Below are positions 11,936 through 24,081 of a DNA stretch of 64,000 nt, piece after piece. How positions within the stretch are numbered: the stretch's first letter is position 1; each line of letters starts with the position of its first letter. The notes beneath the pieces are model-generated. The model was given only the letters and a program-made list of their open reading frames with translations, was not told the origin of the DNA and ran no database searches. Source of the DNA: Ceratothoa steindachneri. Its lineage: Eukaryota; Arthropoda; Malacostraca; Isopoda; Cymothoidae. The position numbers and the translations under genes were made by a program. The stretch covers positions 102,859,578-102,923,577 of the forward strand of contig OZ018321.1 of the NCBI GenBank assembly GCA_963969495.1, in the 5' to 3' direction.

Positions 11936-12541
11936 TGTGGAGGAATCCCCTTTGAATTATATTATTTCCCCAACTTTTAAGACTATTTCGGATTTCGGGA
12001 GAGAAAACGAGCCGTTACTTCCTCCCCGCCCTCCTTCCGACCTATCCCTCGTTTGACTCGCCGCCAGGTTCCCGTGAAATAATTCACACCAAAGCTTCCT
12101 CCCGGTCGTTTCCCCCCCTCTCCCCCCACCCACCCCCTCTGGTAGGGAGACTGTTTTGTAGACTCAGCGTGAACCGCGTTTATGGTATGGCCCCGCGCTG
12201 AAGCCCGTCTGGCTACTGATCCCACCCGTTGACACTTCCTCATAAGAAGGCGCTCATCTCATCGCACCCGATAACAAGGGTTAAGAAGGTTCCAATCTCT
12301 CTTTCTGTTTTGAATAGCTCCCGGTATATATGGCCCCACTCGAGACTGACGGACAGATTTGGTTAGACGAGACTTCCCCGAAAGGAGTGCACTTCAACGA
12401 GCTCTCTCCCAAGAAGTGTGAGTGACGGTCGCAAGCCACTGAAGAGTTGGACATCACCCCCGAGTCTTCGAGTCGAGGAGTAGAGTCTCGTGAGGCAACG
12501 CCAGCCTTTTTCATTCGCCTTTGGATCAAGGATTAGAGAAG

Positions 12542-12800
12542 CCGTCCTCCGAAGTTCGTCTGGTGACCTTTTACGAAAAGAGGCCCATTAGCTCGCTCAA
12601 ACCGAGTGTGAAGAAGTCATCCCCCCCCCTTCGAAGTTCGTTCGGGGACCCCCCTCCCCCCAAGGACAGGGGGCCCGCATCTGGTGACCTCTTACGATAA
12701 GAGGCCCATTAGATCGCTCAAGCCGAGTGTGGAGAAGTCACATCCCCCCCTTCATAGTTCGTTCAGTCACCCCCTGAGGACAGGAGGCCCGCATCTTGCA
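12542..12800. repeat. Tandem duplication, unit about 121 bp
   Basis: The segment TCTGGTGACC through AAGTTCGTTCGGG is present twice (starts near 12559 and 12680) with poly-C length differences, and a third partial end follows. Confidence 0.8.
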
Positions 12801-13007
12801 AATGCGAGTTCTATAAGAGTAGCCGTGGCTCCCCCCTTCCTTTTCGCGAGTAATCAAGGTCACCAAGACCTCCCCTTGTTTTTCCCACCTTACCCTTGAG
12901 TTCAAAGGAAGTAAACCATTCATTATCCCCAATCTCCCATAATAACCATTCCCTAACTACGGTTACTTAACTAGTATTCGGAACTTAAGTCCATTTCATT
13001 TTATGTA

Positions 13008-13010
<3 letters not shown>

Positions 13011-13043
<33 letters not shown>
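13011..13043. repeat. (TA)n microsatellite
   Basis: Uninterrupted TA dinucleotides. Confidence 0.97.
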
Positions 13044-13046
<3 letters not shown>

Positions 13047-13229
13047 GTTCCCTTTTAATCATGTGTATTAAAAGACTATTTTTGACATAGTGTTTGTTAT
13101 ATTCCTTGATTCCGCAGCTGCCGCTATCTATTAAATCGCACTCTTAGAAACAATAACAGTTGTCGCCTTGCTCGGCCTACCTTAGTGCCTGTGTGCGCAT
13201 ATTCACGTACACTTGGCCATACCTTGATA

Positions 13230-13376
13230 ATATCATATAATATACTTAAAATGAGTACACGTTTCACGACCCTCGCTCGGCGGTTTACGCGCATGCGTGA
13301 ATGACCGTTAGTTATATATGAACAATATTGTGGCCGCAGAAACAGAAAGAGCTTCTTATAGATACAGATTGTTTCT
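13230..13376 (+). repeat. Dispersed repeat, right piece
   Basis: Matches 48390-48550: ATACTTA, GTTTACGCGCATGCGTG against GTTTACCCGCACTTGTG, GAATGACCGTTAGTTAT, and CTTATAGATACAGAT are aligned in order. It continues the left piece at 11869-11935. Confidence 0.8.
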
Positions 13377-15715
13377 GTTGCAGTCTTTCCTATTATTCCT
13401 AACCTCTTTTACTAATATTCCCAATGAGTTTTCTATAATTTCAGTGTGTTTCTTCTAATTAGTTGCACTCTGACATTTTTAAAATAGGTAAAACACACGT
13501 TAATTATGCTTCAACTTTCTTGACCCAGTTCATCCTGATTTATTTTTTCTGCCTATTTCCGTAGGAAAATAGGTTATCATTGTGAGTGGTCATGAAGAAA
13601 ATATTGGTTTTGCACTCAGTTTTGATCTTATTTTATGAGCCCAAGAAAACGCATTTCAATAGAAAATAAATCAAAACGCCATAAAGGAAAGGAAATCTAA
13701 ACATGTCACTTAATTTGGATTCCTAATTATTCTTAGTTGAGTCGTGAAATGAGCTTCAAGAATGGCTGTTGCATTTTTGTGCATTTTGGGTTTCAGCCAA
13801 AATGACGATGTTACCTAACTGTACATGTATATTTTATAGAACCCATCAGTCGACAACTTACAATGGCATAAGTCTTCGTAATTAATTAATTACAAGCCTA
13901 ATACTAGGTTATATTAAAATATAAAAAATATCAAAAACCAAGCAAAAACAAGAGGGGTGCATTCTCCAGCATAGTGGAAAGCCCCTACCCCCTCCCTCCG
14001 GCGCAGGAACATATGACCTGCAACTGAGTCAAATAAAATGAAGGAGGCCAGTCTCCTCCACAAAGTCAGATAGTCTACAAGTGTATGTACAAGAAGCCAT
14101 CACGAGTACAGGGGACAAGCAGTAGCTACCTCACTCATCCTGGTACTGGGACAGGTAACGCGCACGAATATTACCCAGACTGGGACATTCAGTATATGCA
14201 AAAAGAATGGAAATGCTTCTAAGATTCTCTTAATATTGAATGATTGTGGATTAAATTTTAGTTTACTAATGTCCAATAAAGTTGCAATACTTATCCATTA
14301 GTGCGCTGCATTATTTTTTTCTAGAGACTGCAGGTAGTAATATCTACTATACTCGTAACTATAGCCTAAAGCTACATTTTTTATTGGGTGATTACAGATA
14401 AGTGTTTGTGATTGTATGTTACAAATTTTCAACCACTTTGAGTCTTACTGATACGAGATGTAGGTGGCCTATAATTGTTTATTTCTTCTGGGTGGTTGGA
14501 GGGGGAAGGGGTCTTTGAAATGAATTGTAAATGAAGGGTCTAAATGAACAAATGAGACTCGAGAAACTAATTACTGCCTTCATTTGGGTAAATCCCCCCC
14601 CCCCCCACGAATGCGTCAAATGAAATGGAGTGGGATACATACATCTGTACATAGATTGACACAGCACGGGGCTTTATGTACATGAGCGATCAGGGAAAAG
14701 ATACCAGAATTCAGCTTGAAATTTAGTCATTTTATATTTCGAGATTCTGAAATTAAACCACAATTTGGACATGTATTTTATGCTGCTTCAAAACAAGCTC
14801 AAAAGGAAACTACATTGGGTAATTCAAATGTGGTGTTATCCTTTGTCAAAAAGAAAATTGTTTTAATTACAAAAATAATTTGGAATTTACATAGTTCATG
14901 GTAGTAATTATTGAGTTTGTTCTCGGGTTTTTGTCCAAAGGAATGGTTAAAGGGGCCATCACACGCAATGCATATTATACATGTTTTCGGGAAGCTTATT
15001 TGAATATTAAATTGATAGGGGAAAACTTCTGTAAAGTTTAAATAGGGAAAGTTTTAAGCTTAAGGTTCGGTTCAGCTTCTGAGAAATTTAAGACCTTGTC
15101 TTGAAAAGTTGGTCTTTCGATAGAACGGTGTTTTAACGTGGTTTCCATTTATCGTAAATCTGAATTTCAATTTTGTTTCCGTCATGTATAGTTACGACAT
15201 ATTAAAACTTTTTTTTCTGCTCATTATTAAACACTATTGGGAGGAAAGAATAGAGTTTCGATGTTCTTTCTTTAATATTATTTACGATGGCTTTATTAAG
15301 GTCATCATAAAAAATCGTTAGCGTGTTGATAATGGCTGGTACAAATATCGAGGCCTCTAGGAATTCTTTTTTATTTTGAGCCGTGGATCTGTCCTTCACT
15401 CCAACACAATCATATCAGATTCTTCATTTGAGCCGTGTAAGATTCTTGCAAAGAATCAGGTGATTATTTTCACCCCTCCACAGTGTTGTTAAATCATTTT
15501 TTGGATCTGTTTTCTTGATTTTCTCACGTAAAGTAAATGTGAATATATTATGTTGGAATTCAGCATTTCAACGTTAAGCGTCAGTGCTTCGGTAGGTTGG
15601 TGATATTTCAGCTACAGTTACTACAACCTTTAGTATAATTTTCTCTAATTTCCATAAAAAGGCTTAGAGGTTATTATAGCTAACGTGATTACGGTGAACT
15701 TAGAGAACAATAAAT
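13377..15715. other. No recognisable feature
   Basis: AT-rich DNA with a poly-C run near 14587. The frames at 14479-14667, 14716-14904 and 15202-15399 carry no known motif. Nothing recognised. Confidence 0.5.
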
Positions 15716-16390
15716 TGCTCAAAGCTTCTCCTCACGGATTCTTCAAAGAGCGGTCCTATCTGACAAACTTACACTAGTTCTTTCACAGCATAATGAGTGA
15801 GTACGATAGAGGCTAGGTATTGGAATTATTGTATTTAGACTTCCAAAACGAGATCAACAAGTCAAGCCTCTTACTCTTCGTCGGTGAAGAAATGGTTCCC
15901 CCAAGCCTCCAGGTTAAGTCCTCTTTGATTCAAAATCTCTATATACGATATAGACGAAGGTTTATTGAGCCAAATAGCCAAGTTTACAAACGACACAAAA
16001 TTGGATGTCGGTGTAGCGTTGTCCAAAATGGTCGAGAAGTTAAGCATTGACTTCCACTGGATAGGATAATGTCGGATATGCGGCAGATGCCTTTTAACTT
16101 AGGGAAATGTAAAGTTATGCTCATTAGGTTATGCAAACTGCCAGTTGAACTAATCACTACAAGGACAGAGTTGAAACCACAGCTGTAAGCTTAAGCTTCC
16201 ACAGTTCAGGACTAATTTGGGGGTCAAATAATTTAAATATATAAGTGGCGAGACCTGGAAAGAACTACGTGCGGAGGTAGTTAATAGTTCCAAAGTCTAG
16301 GATTTAACTGTATAATTGATAGTATGATTTTATTTAATAACCGTGAGGTAGTTCAAAATTAAATTGATTCCTAATAAATTTCATATAGCT
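15716..16390 (+). pseudogene. Decayed CR1-type LINE reverse transcriptase fragment
   Basis: Scattered blocks in three frames match the CR1-type reverse transcriptase that is better preserved at 54.7-56.7 kb: SQHGFFKERSYLTNL (finger region), LLYLDFQNE (the A-box YLDFQKAFD region), AKFTNDTKLD (the FADD box with the first Asp changed to Asn), and the MRQMPFNLGKCKVM region just downstream. A large part between the YLDFQ and KFTND blocks is missing. Only these diagnostic blocks support the call; no open frame is functional. Confidence 0.7.
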
Positions 16391-17399
16391 AGGTTATCAG
16401 TTTTACTATCGAAGTTCTTGATTGGGTTCTTTTTCTAATCACAATCAATTATCTGATCCTTTTTTCTTGGCCGCAGATTCAGTTGTTAGAGCTGGGAAGA
16501 AGGCATCTTCACAAGCTGTATGTTAGAGCGCGCTAAATATAGTACTTCCTCGGTATGGCTAGCAATGTCATTGTCGTAATTCAATTCCTTGTGAGTGTTT
16601 TCGAGCTTTTCATTTCATTTTATCGATAAACTAGTTCTCTTCACCTTTCATCATTTTTCTATTACTCTTGTTCTAACTAAGCATCTATCAATTTTGTTTT
16701 AAATATAAAATTTTCACTTGCTTTTTATCCGACTTAGGTTTTTCTACTTTCTTGGCATATTTGTTACATTAAGGATTCAAGTGTAAGGACATACCTCGTT
16801 GTTCGTCCATAATATTTTCATAAAACCATCTTAATTCTTCATTTTATACTATTATAATCAAATCTTTAAGTATAAATTATCCCTTACGGTGTAGGAGCCT
16901 TATGACTGCTATCTTCACGAGTTCTTCTAGTTCATCTAAATTGATTGCTAAGCAAAAGCTCATATTCCATAGAAGTTCAGAAACGAATAATGCATTCGTG
17001 TCAGTCCAATGATTTTCAACCTCTCAAAAGCCTGAAATAGGAGTCAAGCTCTTAACTTTAAATGCCGGTGGTGTATAGAAGAACTGTTTGCTAGAGGCTT
17101 CGAATACCCCTTTTCAATCTATAATTTCGAGATTATAAAGTTTGTTGCAACATACTTAATATCATTGATATTTTATATAGTGTTTTATACCCTTTATTTG
17201 TACCAATCTCTTTTTTTTTATTCTTTTCCACCTGTTGAGGGTTAACAGAGATCTTAACCCCCTCACAGGCACATACAAGACTACCTTAAATTCAACGCTT
17301 AATTTATGTAATTTTACATATTAATTTTATCCAATGTGACTACAAAACATTTCTTTTATTTATAACAGACAAATATTAGTAATATTTGTCACATCTGCT
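16391..17399. other. No recognisable feature
   Basis: AT-rich spacer between the CR1-type relic and the Penelope relic. Nothing recognised. Confidence 0.5.
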
Positions 17400-18480
17400 G
17401 TCCTTATAATTAGCTGGGGAGTAATAGATGGCTCTGGCTTCATTAGTGACACTTTTCTATAAACTAAAGGGGATATTGCAGTTCAATGAATGTTTGGATG
17501 ATTGTATTAATTTCGTCTTGCAAGAAACAAGGATCATAAATGCGATATGCTCTCAGGAACATGGAAGAAACTACAGACCTTTTAACGGATACATCGTGAC
17601 ACGGGAAATAATGAATATGGACATTAGAATTAGTTGGTTTCCGGTAGACGGAACAATATGCTTTGTCGTTTATTTTAGGTATTTTTGCAACCATAAACGG
17701 CAATGAGTTGTTCAGTTCCCATCCTACTTTAAATGTAATAGTTGGGTGGATCTTATTCAATTTTTCAAAGAAAGAATCAAATCTGTTATCATTGATAGGC
17801 CATGTGGCACATATATCGTCTACATAGCGGAACCACGTTATGGGATTGTGTAAAATGGAGGGAAGGAGGTGCTTTTCAAAATCCTCCATAAAAAAGATTG
17901 CATAATATCGGGGTAAGGGGATTGTTCATACTCATGCCATATTTATGCCTGTAAAAACAACCTTCAGCTCTGAACACATTTTCCGTCACAGACAAACGAA
18001 CCAACTTTACAATTGTATTACACGGTAGGGGTAATGTTAGGTTAGACAAAGGCAAGTTTTTAATAATTACATCCAGAGCTTCATCAACGGGAACTTTTGT
18101 AAAAAGGCTATTAACATCAAGACTTAACAACTGCTTATTCGATAGGTCAACCTCTTTAGTTTTATTTACAAAATCACCAGAATGGATAATGTGAGCATCA
18201 GAAATGCTACCAATTAATTTAAATAGGATTTTTGCTAGCCATTAAGAGAGTTTGTACGCATGGGATCCTACGCTGGAATTATCGGCCTAAGCGTAGTACC
18301 ATCTCTGTGTGTTTTCGGTTAACCATACATGTACGGTAGCGAGGGATTAAACACTTTCAATTGTTTAATAAGATCAGAATGACCTTTGAGAATATATTTA
18401 AGATCAAAACGCCTGTAGCTATATCAAAACATCTTGCATAACCTTTACAGAGAAAATCCAAGATTTCCCAAATTAGCGTA
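17400..18480 (-). pseudogene. Penelope-like element reverse transcriptase relic
   Basis: Read on the minus strand, the order is typical of Penelope-like RT: LRPII near 18275, GSISDAH and SGDFVNK near 18190, LLSLDVNSLFTKVPV near 18110, then GMSMNNPLTPILCNLF (usually GxxMGxPLSPxL) near 17935, WFRYVDDI near 17820 with an intact YVDD catalytic box, NNSLPFM, VYRKPTN and KRSVVSSMFLRA. The frame shifts near 17889 (two overlapping open frames, 17876-18130 and 17464-17889), and there are stops above 18250. No GIY-YIG domain follows. The element is a 5' and 3' truncated relic. Confidence 0.85.
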
Positions 18481-19481
18481 GGGTAACCTAAATACCTAAA
18501 CTACATAACCTACATGAATAAACTACGTAATGGTAAAGGTTTTTCAAAGTTTTAACCTCTATCTTCCTCAAACAATGAATCAAATTCAGAGGAGTGTATT
18601 TTATCATATCAGTTAAATGCAGTGAATGGAACATGAATCACTACGTGTTCTGTTCCCTTAATGCAGCATTCTGCTTTACCATTAAAACACATGACAATAA
18701 TTAAAGTTACCTTTAAATCGTTTTCCTCTTAATAGATGTATTAGAATTCTCAGCTGTTACAATTAGCTGGTTTATTGGCATCCGATTAGAGGCGATATAT
18801 GCTCCGGTAACTGGATTTTAGAGCCTCCTTACAATTAACTTTCCTAAATAAAAAAAGAAGCCCTTCGCCCGACGGGTCCCTACCCTTCCCTACCAAACGG
18901 AAGCAGTTTCAGGAAAGTTCCCCACTTTTCCTATCCAGAAGTAATCTCCAGCCATCCCAGCACATATTTCTTTTCTGAGATGCTATCATTGATTTTTGCC
19001 CCCATTTTATTAATATCATAATGAGTGTCATTGTCTTCTGTCTGTCGGTGTATCTTGGGTCAAGACAGAAAAGGTTTAGAGACCACTGTCGACTTTCTTT
19101 GGATTACCAACTGTATTTAGGGAAATTCGTCATCTTAGTTCTTACGTGATCTACGTCATCGTAAGGGTAAAATGTTATTTAAAGATATTATTAATACAGC
19201 CGCTCTTTGACCTTCCCCAAATTCCTTATTTTTGACCCAGGATTCTGGTCCTGACACGATCATGAATTTTAACTCTCCGTCCCCCCCACCTTTCTCTGTT
19301 CACATTTTCTATATGCAATCTAGTGCATAGCTCTCCATAGAATTCACCTGACCATAAACCAACTTGTGGCGTTTATGAAAGTTGTGCCTTATCTTCTATC
19401 GTGTTTTATTCATGAATAATCTTTTAAATGTTATTCCTCCCCTATTCCTTTCCACACTTTATCTGATCCACCTGCCAGGAG

Positions 19482-19482
<1 letters not shown>
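18481..19482. other. No recognisable feature
   Basis: AT-rich spacer. The frame at 19382-19579 arises from the (TC)n tract. Nothing recognised. Confidence 0.5.
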
Positions 19483-19527
<45 letters not shown>

Positions 19528-19548
19528 AGAGAGAGAGAGAGAGAGAGA
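19483..19548. repeat. (TC)n-(GA)n perfect inverted microsatellite
   Basis: About 22 TC units change at 19526/19527 directly into about 11 GA units. The junction TCTCGAGA is palindromic, so the tract can fold into a long hairpin. Confidence 0.95.
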
Positions 19549-20399
19549 CTTATGCCATTTTTCCGTAAAAATTTCATAGTAAATTAAAGGCTTGCTAATG
19601 GTATTCATTCCATATATACAACCTTTCTTACACATTTTAGGGCATGCAAAAAAAAATAAACGAGATAAAAACAATACCTTCAAAATATAATGTTGCAGTT
19701 CCTGGGAACTACACACGCCAGACAGTGCATATGATCATAGGATGCTTCACCTAGATTATATAAGGCAAACACCCATGCACAAAGCACAAATACAAGCCGC
19801 CTGATAAAGGAACAGCTGCATTCCAGGTAAACCCTGAATACTTGACACACGATACATGTACGTTTCCTAGCTTAGTAACTTGTTTCAATGGCAGAGGGTA
19901 TTAGTGATTATGAGATTTGAGGAAAGTTGGGAAATCGCGACCATTCCGTAATGGAATGAGTTTCTCATTAGAATAAATGAGGTTAAAATTCCAGAGTTTA
20001 GAAAAGTGTATTATAGTGGTCTGAGGAGCCACCTTGAGATTTCTGTTTGGAGGCTAAGTGAGTGAGATCAAGTCAGGTAAGGTGATTTCGATGGGAGCAA
20101 TCGAGGGGAAAGGTAAGCCTTAGCTAGAGACGAATTTAGTAGAGCATATAAATATGAGAAAATGATTAAGCAGTCAATTGCCTGGAATAATATGAATATT
20201 CCTTTAGGGAAATTAGATCCAAGGCTTTTGGCCCTAAAAGGATATCAGATAAAATTTAACATTATATCTGAATTAAAATGGGCATTTATAGGAAAATAAA
20301 AAAGCTTTGATGGTCAATTAAGGCAGAGTTACAATGAGCTAACTCTGGACATTAAAAAGATAGGAGTAGCAAAGAGAAATTATGAAATTAAAGTGGCAA
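19549..20399. other. No recognisable feature
   Basis: AT-rich spacer without recognisable motifs. Confidence 0.45.
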
Positions 20400-21230
20400 G
20401 TTAGGCGTGTAGGCGTTGGGTGGGTGCATGCGTGTATATCCTATGCTTGTTCTGAGTGCCTTCTTATATGTGGTTTGTAGTGTTTTTGTGTGAAATTAGG
20501 TGTCATGCTGTGCTTTGTAGTTAAGTGTGGTGCGGATGAATTGTTTGTATAAAGTGCTGAGAGGCTCTTTCTGTTGTTCAAATGTAATGTTTGAGAGCGT
20601 TGATTTTATTTGTGGCTCTTTATGATGTGTGGGGTTTGAATGTCATGTGGATGTCTAGTGTGAGTGGTAGAAAGGTAGGAGTTTTGTTAAGTGGCAGTTG
20701 TTTTGCGTTTAGTCTGATTTTGGGGTGTTTGTTCGATTCGTGGAAGTTGCGTGTAAAAGGCTTTGTGTGCTGAGGAAGTCATGCAGTTTTGTGTGAGGCA
20801 GTGTTCTAGTGTGTATATTTATGTTGTTGGATTAATGGGTTTGTGGTTGTGGGATGTCATGTGTGAATAGGAGGGTGAATATTAGAGTTGAGAGAATAGC
20901 TCCTTGTGAGACGCCATTGCAGAGTAGTAGGGTGTATGATTTAAGGGTTCCGTGGATGACTTTGACCTGTCTGCCAAAGATGTTTATTATCTACTTTTTC
21001 TCGTTGTTATTTAGGTTGGCGTTCAGGATATTTTGTGCTAGGATGTGTTTTTGTACTGTATCGAAGGCTTTGTCTATGTCTATTGCAACCAGGATTGTAC
21101 GTGAGGGAGAGAAGGGTTGATTGAAGCCGTCGTTTTCGTTGTGATGGTTGGTGAGGACGGTCGTGGCTAAGTGCGCTTTCTTGAAACCGTGCTGTGTGTG
21201 AGACAGAGGTGTGTTTGGGCTGATTCTTTG
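20400..21230 (-). pseudogene. LINE reverse transcriptase relic (R1/Jockey-like)
   Basis: On the minus strand the RT blocks appear in order: HTQHGFKKAHLATT near 21185, VAIDIDKAFDTV near 21085 (catalytic A box), NGVSQGAILSTLIFTLLF near 20920 (B box) and THDIPQP. The YADD box downstream is not readable. Continuing frames (20400-20830) spell degenerate thumb-region fragments. The blocks are of the same type as the LINE relic at 30.5-32.8 kb. The T/G-rich look of the plus strand is simply the antisense of this A/C-rich coding style. Confidence 0.8.
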
Positions 21231-21650
21231 TTTTGGAATTAGGAAATGGGGAAATTACGGAATAATGAAGCAAATTATGATGAATGTTAGAAACAAAAAG
21301 AGTCATACAGATAATCCCCCCCCCCCCCCGCCCTCCCCACTCTACCTTACATTGCAGTCTTCCTCGAATGTCCGAGAATCAAGTGAGTGAACTCGAAAAA
21401 GGAAAGGAGTCAAGAGCAGAAACCCGACGTTGCTGCCGGCGACGGAACGTGTCTGCTAGAGATGGATGACAGGGAGGGATTGGCAGATAAAGAAAAATTA
21501 AGACAGCCAAGAGTAATTGATGTGATCAATGATGAGGAGGATTGCAATGGTAAAGCTGGACAGTTATCGGACTTTTCAACCATGGATTTGTACCTCAAAG
21601 TCCAGGGTATACATATTTGTTTGGAGAAGTAAAATACGACATGCAGTTTG

Positions 21651-21687
<37 letters not shown>

Positions 21688-22015
21688 GCACTGCAGTATA
21701 CCCAACGAGGTTATATCCTGCATGAATATTGTAAGGGAAGAGGTGTATAAAGAATTGGTAAAGTGAAAATAAGTGAAAGATATAAAGCTGCAGGTCCTCT
21801 TGCAATCATTGGGGCCGGGAGAGAACGCAACCCTACAGATGTTAACGGCAACATGAACTCCATGCTCCCCCCCCCTGCATTTTAGTGAATAGTAATAAAA
21901 AAGAAACGTGGGGCAGTAAATGGGGGAAAATAGGCGTGCTAAACACCATAACACCCAAATAGAGCAGATATGGGTGGGGGGTGGGGGTTACCTACCGCTT
22001 AGATTAAAAGCTGAG
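21231..22015. other. No gene; contains a (TA)n tract
   Basis: Contains a C11 run near 21317 and (TA)n at 21654-21682. The segment around 21790-21870 (GGGGCCGG then GAACGCA) resembles 58945-59020 and may be a minor dispersed repeat. Open frames 21387-21632, 21410-21805 and 21595-21954 show no known domain. Confidence 0.5.
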
Positions 22016-22535
22016 TGGATGGAAGCTGGTCGGTGACTAGCCCTTAATAAAAAGGTAAACGGAGATTTCTAGTAGGAAGAAAGCCTAGGTCGTCTCAATC
22101 TAGAGTGAGATTGCAGGTGGTAATGGAGTCGGAAGGGCGTGCCGCTTTTCCAGGTGATAGGTATAATGGTATACCCCCCCCCCGCCCATTTCGGTTGTGC
22201 AAAATAAATACAAATCGTGTTCTCATCCATCCACTAACCATACCTTATGCCATATTCGTCAAGCCGCAATGCCATGGATGGAAGCTGGTCGGTGACTAGC
22301 CCTTAATAAAAAGGTAAACGGAGATTTCTAGTAGGAAGAAAGCCTAGGTCGTCTCAATCTAGAGTGAGATTGCAGGTGGTAATGGAGTCGGAAGGGCGTG
22401 CCGCTTTTCCAGGTGATAGGTATAATGGTATACCCCCCCCCCCCCGCCCATTTCGGTTGTGCAAAATAAATACAAATCGTGTTCTCATCCATCCACTAAC
22501 CATACCTTATGCCATATTCGTCAAGCCGCAATGCC
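22016..22535. repeat. Recent tandem duplication, unit about 260 bp
   Basis: 22016-22274 and 22275-22535 are virtually identical. The only difference I see is the length of a poly-C run (about 9 against 11). Two nearly identical 64- and 78-residue open frames starting ATGAGATTGCAGG arise only from the duplication. Confidence 0.95.
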
Positions 22536-22724
22536 ATGGACAAGAAAATGCCTTGAAACGTCTAAGAAAACGCCAGGCTCAAATGAGCAAAGGAACTTAA
22601 TGGTACGATCTCGAGCTTCCCTCCCCCCTCCCGTAGGGGCGGGGGGAGTGGGGCTATTGGCCAGCGTGTCGGATTTGCCAAACTTGTTCCTCCTCGTTGT
22701 GAGGAGTGAACAAAGTCAACAGAC

Positions 22725-23017
22725 CAAGTCGTGTGCTCTCATTATTTTGATTTATGACCTTCAAAACTTCCAATAAGTGGGTCAATCCAACCCAGAGTTA
22801 GTTTATTTTAATAATTCCCGGACAAACTTCCGGAAGACCTTGGCTTTTATAACATTCGAAAGATAATTTATAACAGAATTGTTCAAAATTTCGTAAGAAT
22901 CGGCCGAATAGGTACGATTTTATTGTCCCCCCAAAAACTCATTGGGAAGTAAAATGGTTACCAACCGACCGACGACCTACGGACCGACATAGTAACCTAT
23001 AGAGTCACACGCGACTT
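22725..23017 (+). mobile_element. MITE-like repeat, family M1, copy 1
   Basis: About 293 bp, starting AAGTCGTGTGCTCTCA and ending CACACGCGACTT, so the ends are inverted repeats (AAGTCGCGTG type). The interior has the blocks CATTCGAAAGA, AAATTTCGTAAGAATCGG, and repeats of ACCGACC. Homologous copies lie at 32809-33131, 48845-49195 and 52563-52812. It is non-coding. Confidence 0.75.
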
Positions 23018-23120
23018 AAAATATAAAGCGAAATTCCCGGTAAAGATATTTTATAGAAGAGGTTCGTAAAGAAAATAAAGAAAGAGAAAGTGAAAATGCT
23101 TGGAAGATAGAGAATTCAGC

Positions 23121-24035
23121 GTTTTGCGAATCGGTAGTGCAAAACAGAGGAAGGGGGATGGCTGTTTGTGGGGGTGTTAGGACAAGTTAAGACATGTCAT
23201 GACCTGCAGCCGCACGCTCCTTCCTCGTCTATTTAAGAAGTAGTAGCTGATCGCAGATCGTCAGTCGCAAACTCTTCAACAATGGAGAAGGTTGAGCACC
23301 GCGCAGTGATCATTTTTTGACCAAGGAAGGCAAGAATGTAAATATGATCCATTAACGCATGGTTGCAGTATACACCGACACCGCCCAGCCCTATGCAACC
23401 ATTACTCGCTGGAATAGGGAGTTCCGCCATGGTCGTGAGTCCTTTGAAGTTGACCCCCGTCCAGGACGCCCGACAGACGGGACCAACGAGGACAATGTGG
23501 CCCGTGTGGAGAGGATGATCCTCGAAAATTGACGGGTGAAAATCAAAGAAATCGAGTGAGAACTTGGAATATCACATGGAAGTGTTATCAACATCATCCA
23601 CGACAATTTGGCCATGACCACGGTCATTGCTCGTTGGGTCCCTAGAAACCTGACGCCCTATGATCGACTTCAACGTCGTCAAAGTCCACAAGGCCAGAGT
23701 TGCACAAGCTGACGTGCGCAAGTGCGGATTCCAGGAGCTCAAGCATCCCCCTACAGTCCAGATCTGGCCACTAGCGACTATTTTTTATTTCGCCAGCTCA
23801 AGGCTGCACTGCGTGGACGCCGGTTTGGGGACGATGAAGATGTCAAGCGCGCCGTCCAGGAGTGGATTGAACAGCAGTCGGGAGATTTCTGGTTGTCGGG
23901 AATTCGAAGCCTCAGGGACAAGTGTCGCAAGTACATTGAAGTCGAGGGTAGTTATATTGAAAAATAATAAAATACTTTTCCTCATATCTCGTTTCCTTAT
24001 ATCCGTTTTGCAAAACTTATTGACCGCCCCTGGTA
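23121..24035 (+). mobile_element. Mariner copy 3, 5' end lost, internally deleted
   Basis: Begins inside the 5' terminal region (TTTTGCGAATCGG) without the outer 25 bases, and ends with the intact 3' terminal repeat (TTATTGACCGCCCC then TGGTA). The transposase N-terminal domain (start ATG 23281) is disrupted by stops and small indels. The same PHDR/VHKARV deletion junction is present, followed by the C-terminal domain with SPDLATSDYFLF-type sequence, reading in frame from about 23722 to 23967. The second TIR base change (CGTA to GGTA) is unique to this copy. Dead element; it ends 46 bp before the Gypsy LTR. Confidence 0.9.
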
Positions 24036-24076
24036 ATTTGATTAAATTCAGAAAAAAAACAATCAAATCCATTTTA

Positions 24077-24081
24077 TCGAC
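24077..24081. other. Target-site duplication TCGAC (left)
   Basis: TCGAC immediately precedes the LTR at 24082 and is repeated at 29950-29954 immediately after the other LTR. Confidence 0.9.

Larger units (their letters stand above)
11936..13229 (+). mobile_element. Probable solo LTR inserted in a dispersed repeat
   Basis: A 1294-bp block begins TGTGGAGGAATC and ends CCTTGATA, and is flanked by ATATC on both sides (11931-11935 and 13230-13234). It splits a repeat that is continuous at 48343-48560. Inside are a TATATAT box near 12323, C-rich stretches, a 120-bp tandem duplication and a (TA)n run. The expected terminal CA would have mutated to TA, and the flanks are AT-rich, so the exact limits are tentative. 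No coding region is recognisable; the short frames at 11983-12243, 12281-12529 and 12684-12899 show no known domain. Confidence 0.55.

Noticed and set aside
20591..21120. Plus-strand open frames in T/G-rich DNA as genes
   Set aside because: They are antisense to a LINE reverse transcriptase readable on the minus strand.
21410..21954. Minus-strand frames with alternating Tyr/Ile
   Set aside because: Tyr-Ile repeats are translated (TA)n microsatellite, and nothing else in them is recognisable.
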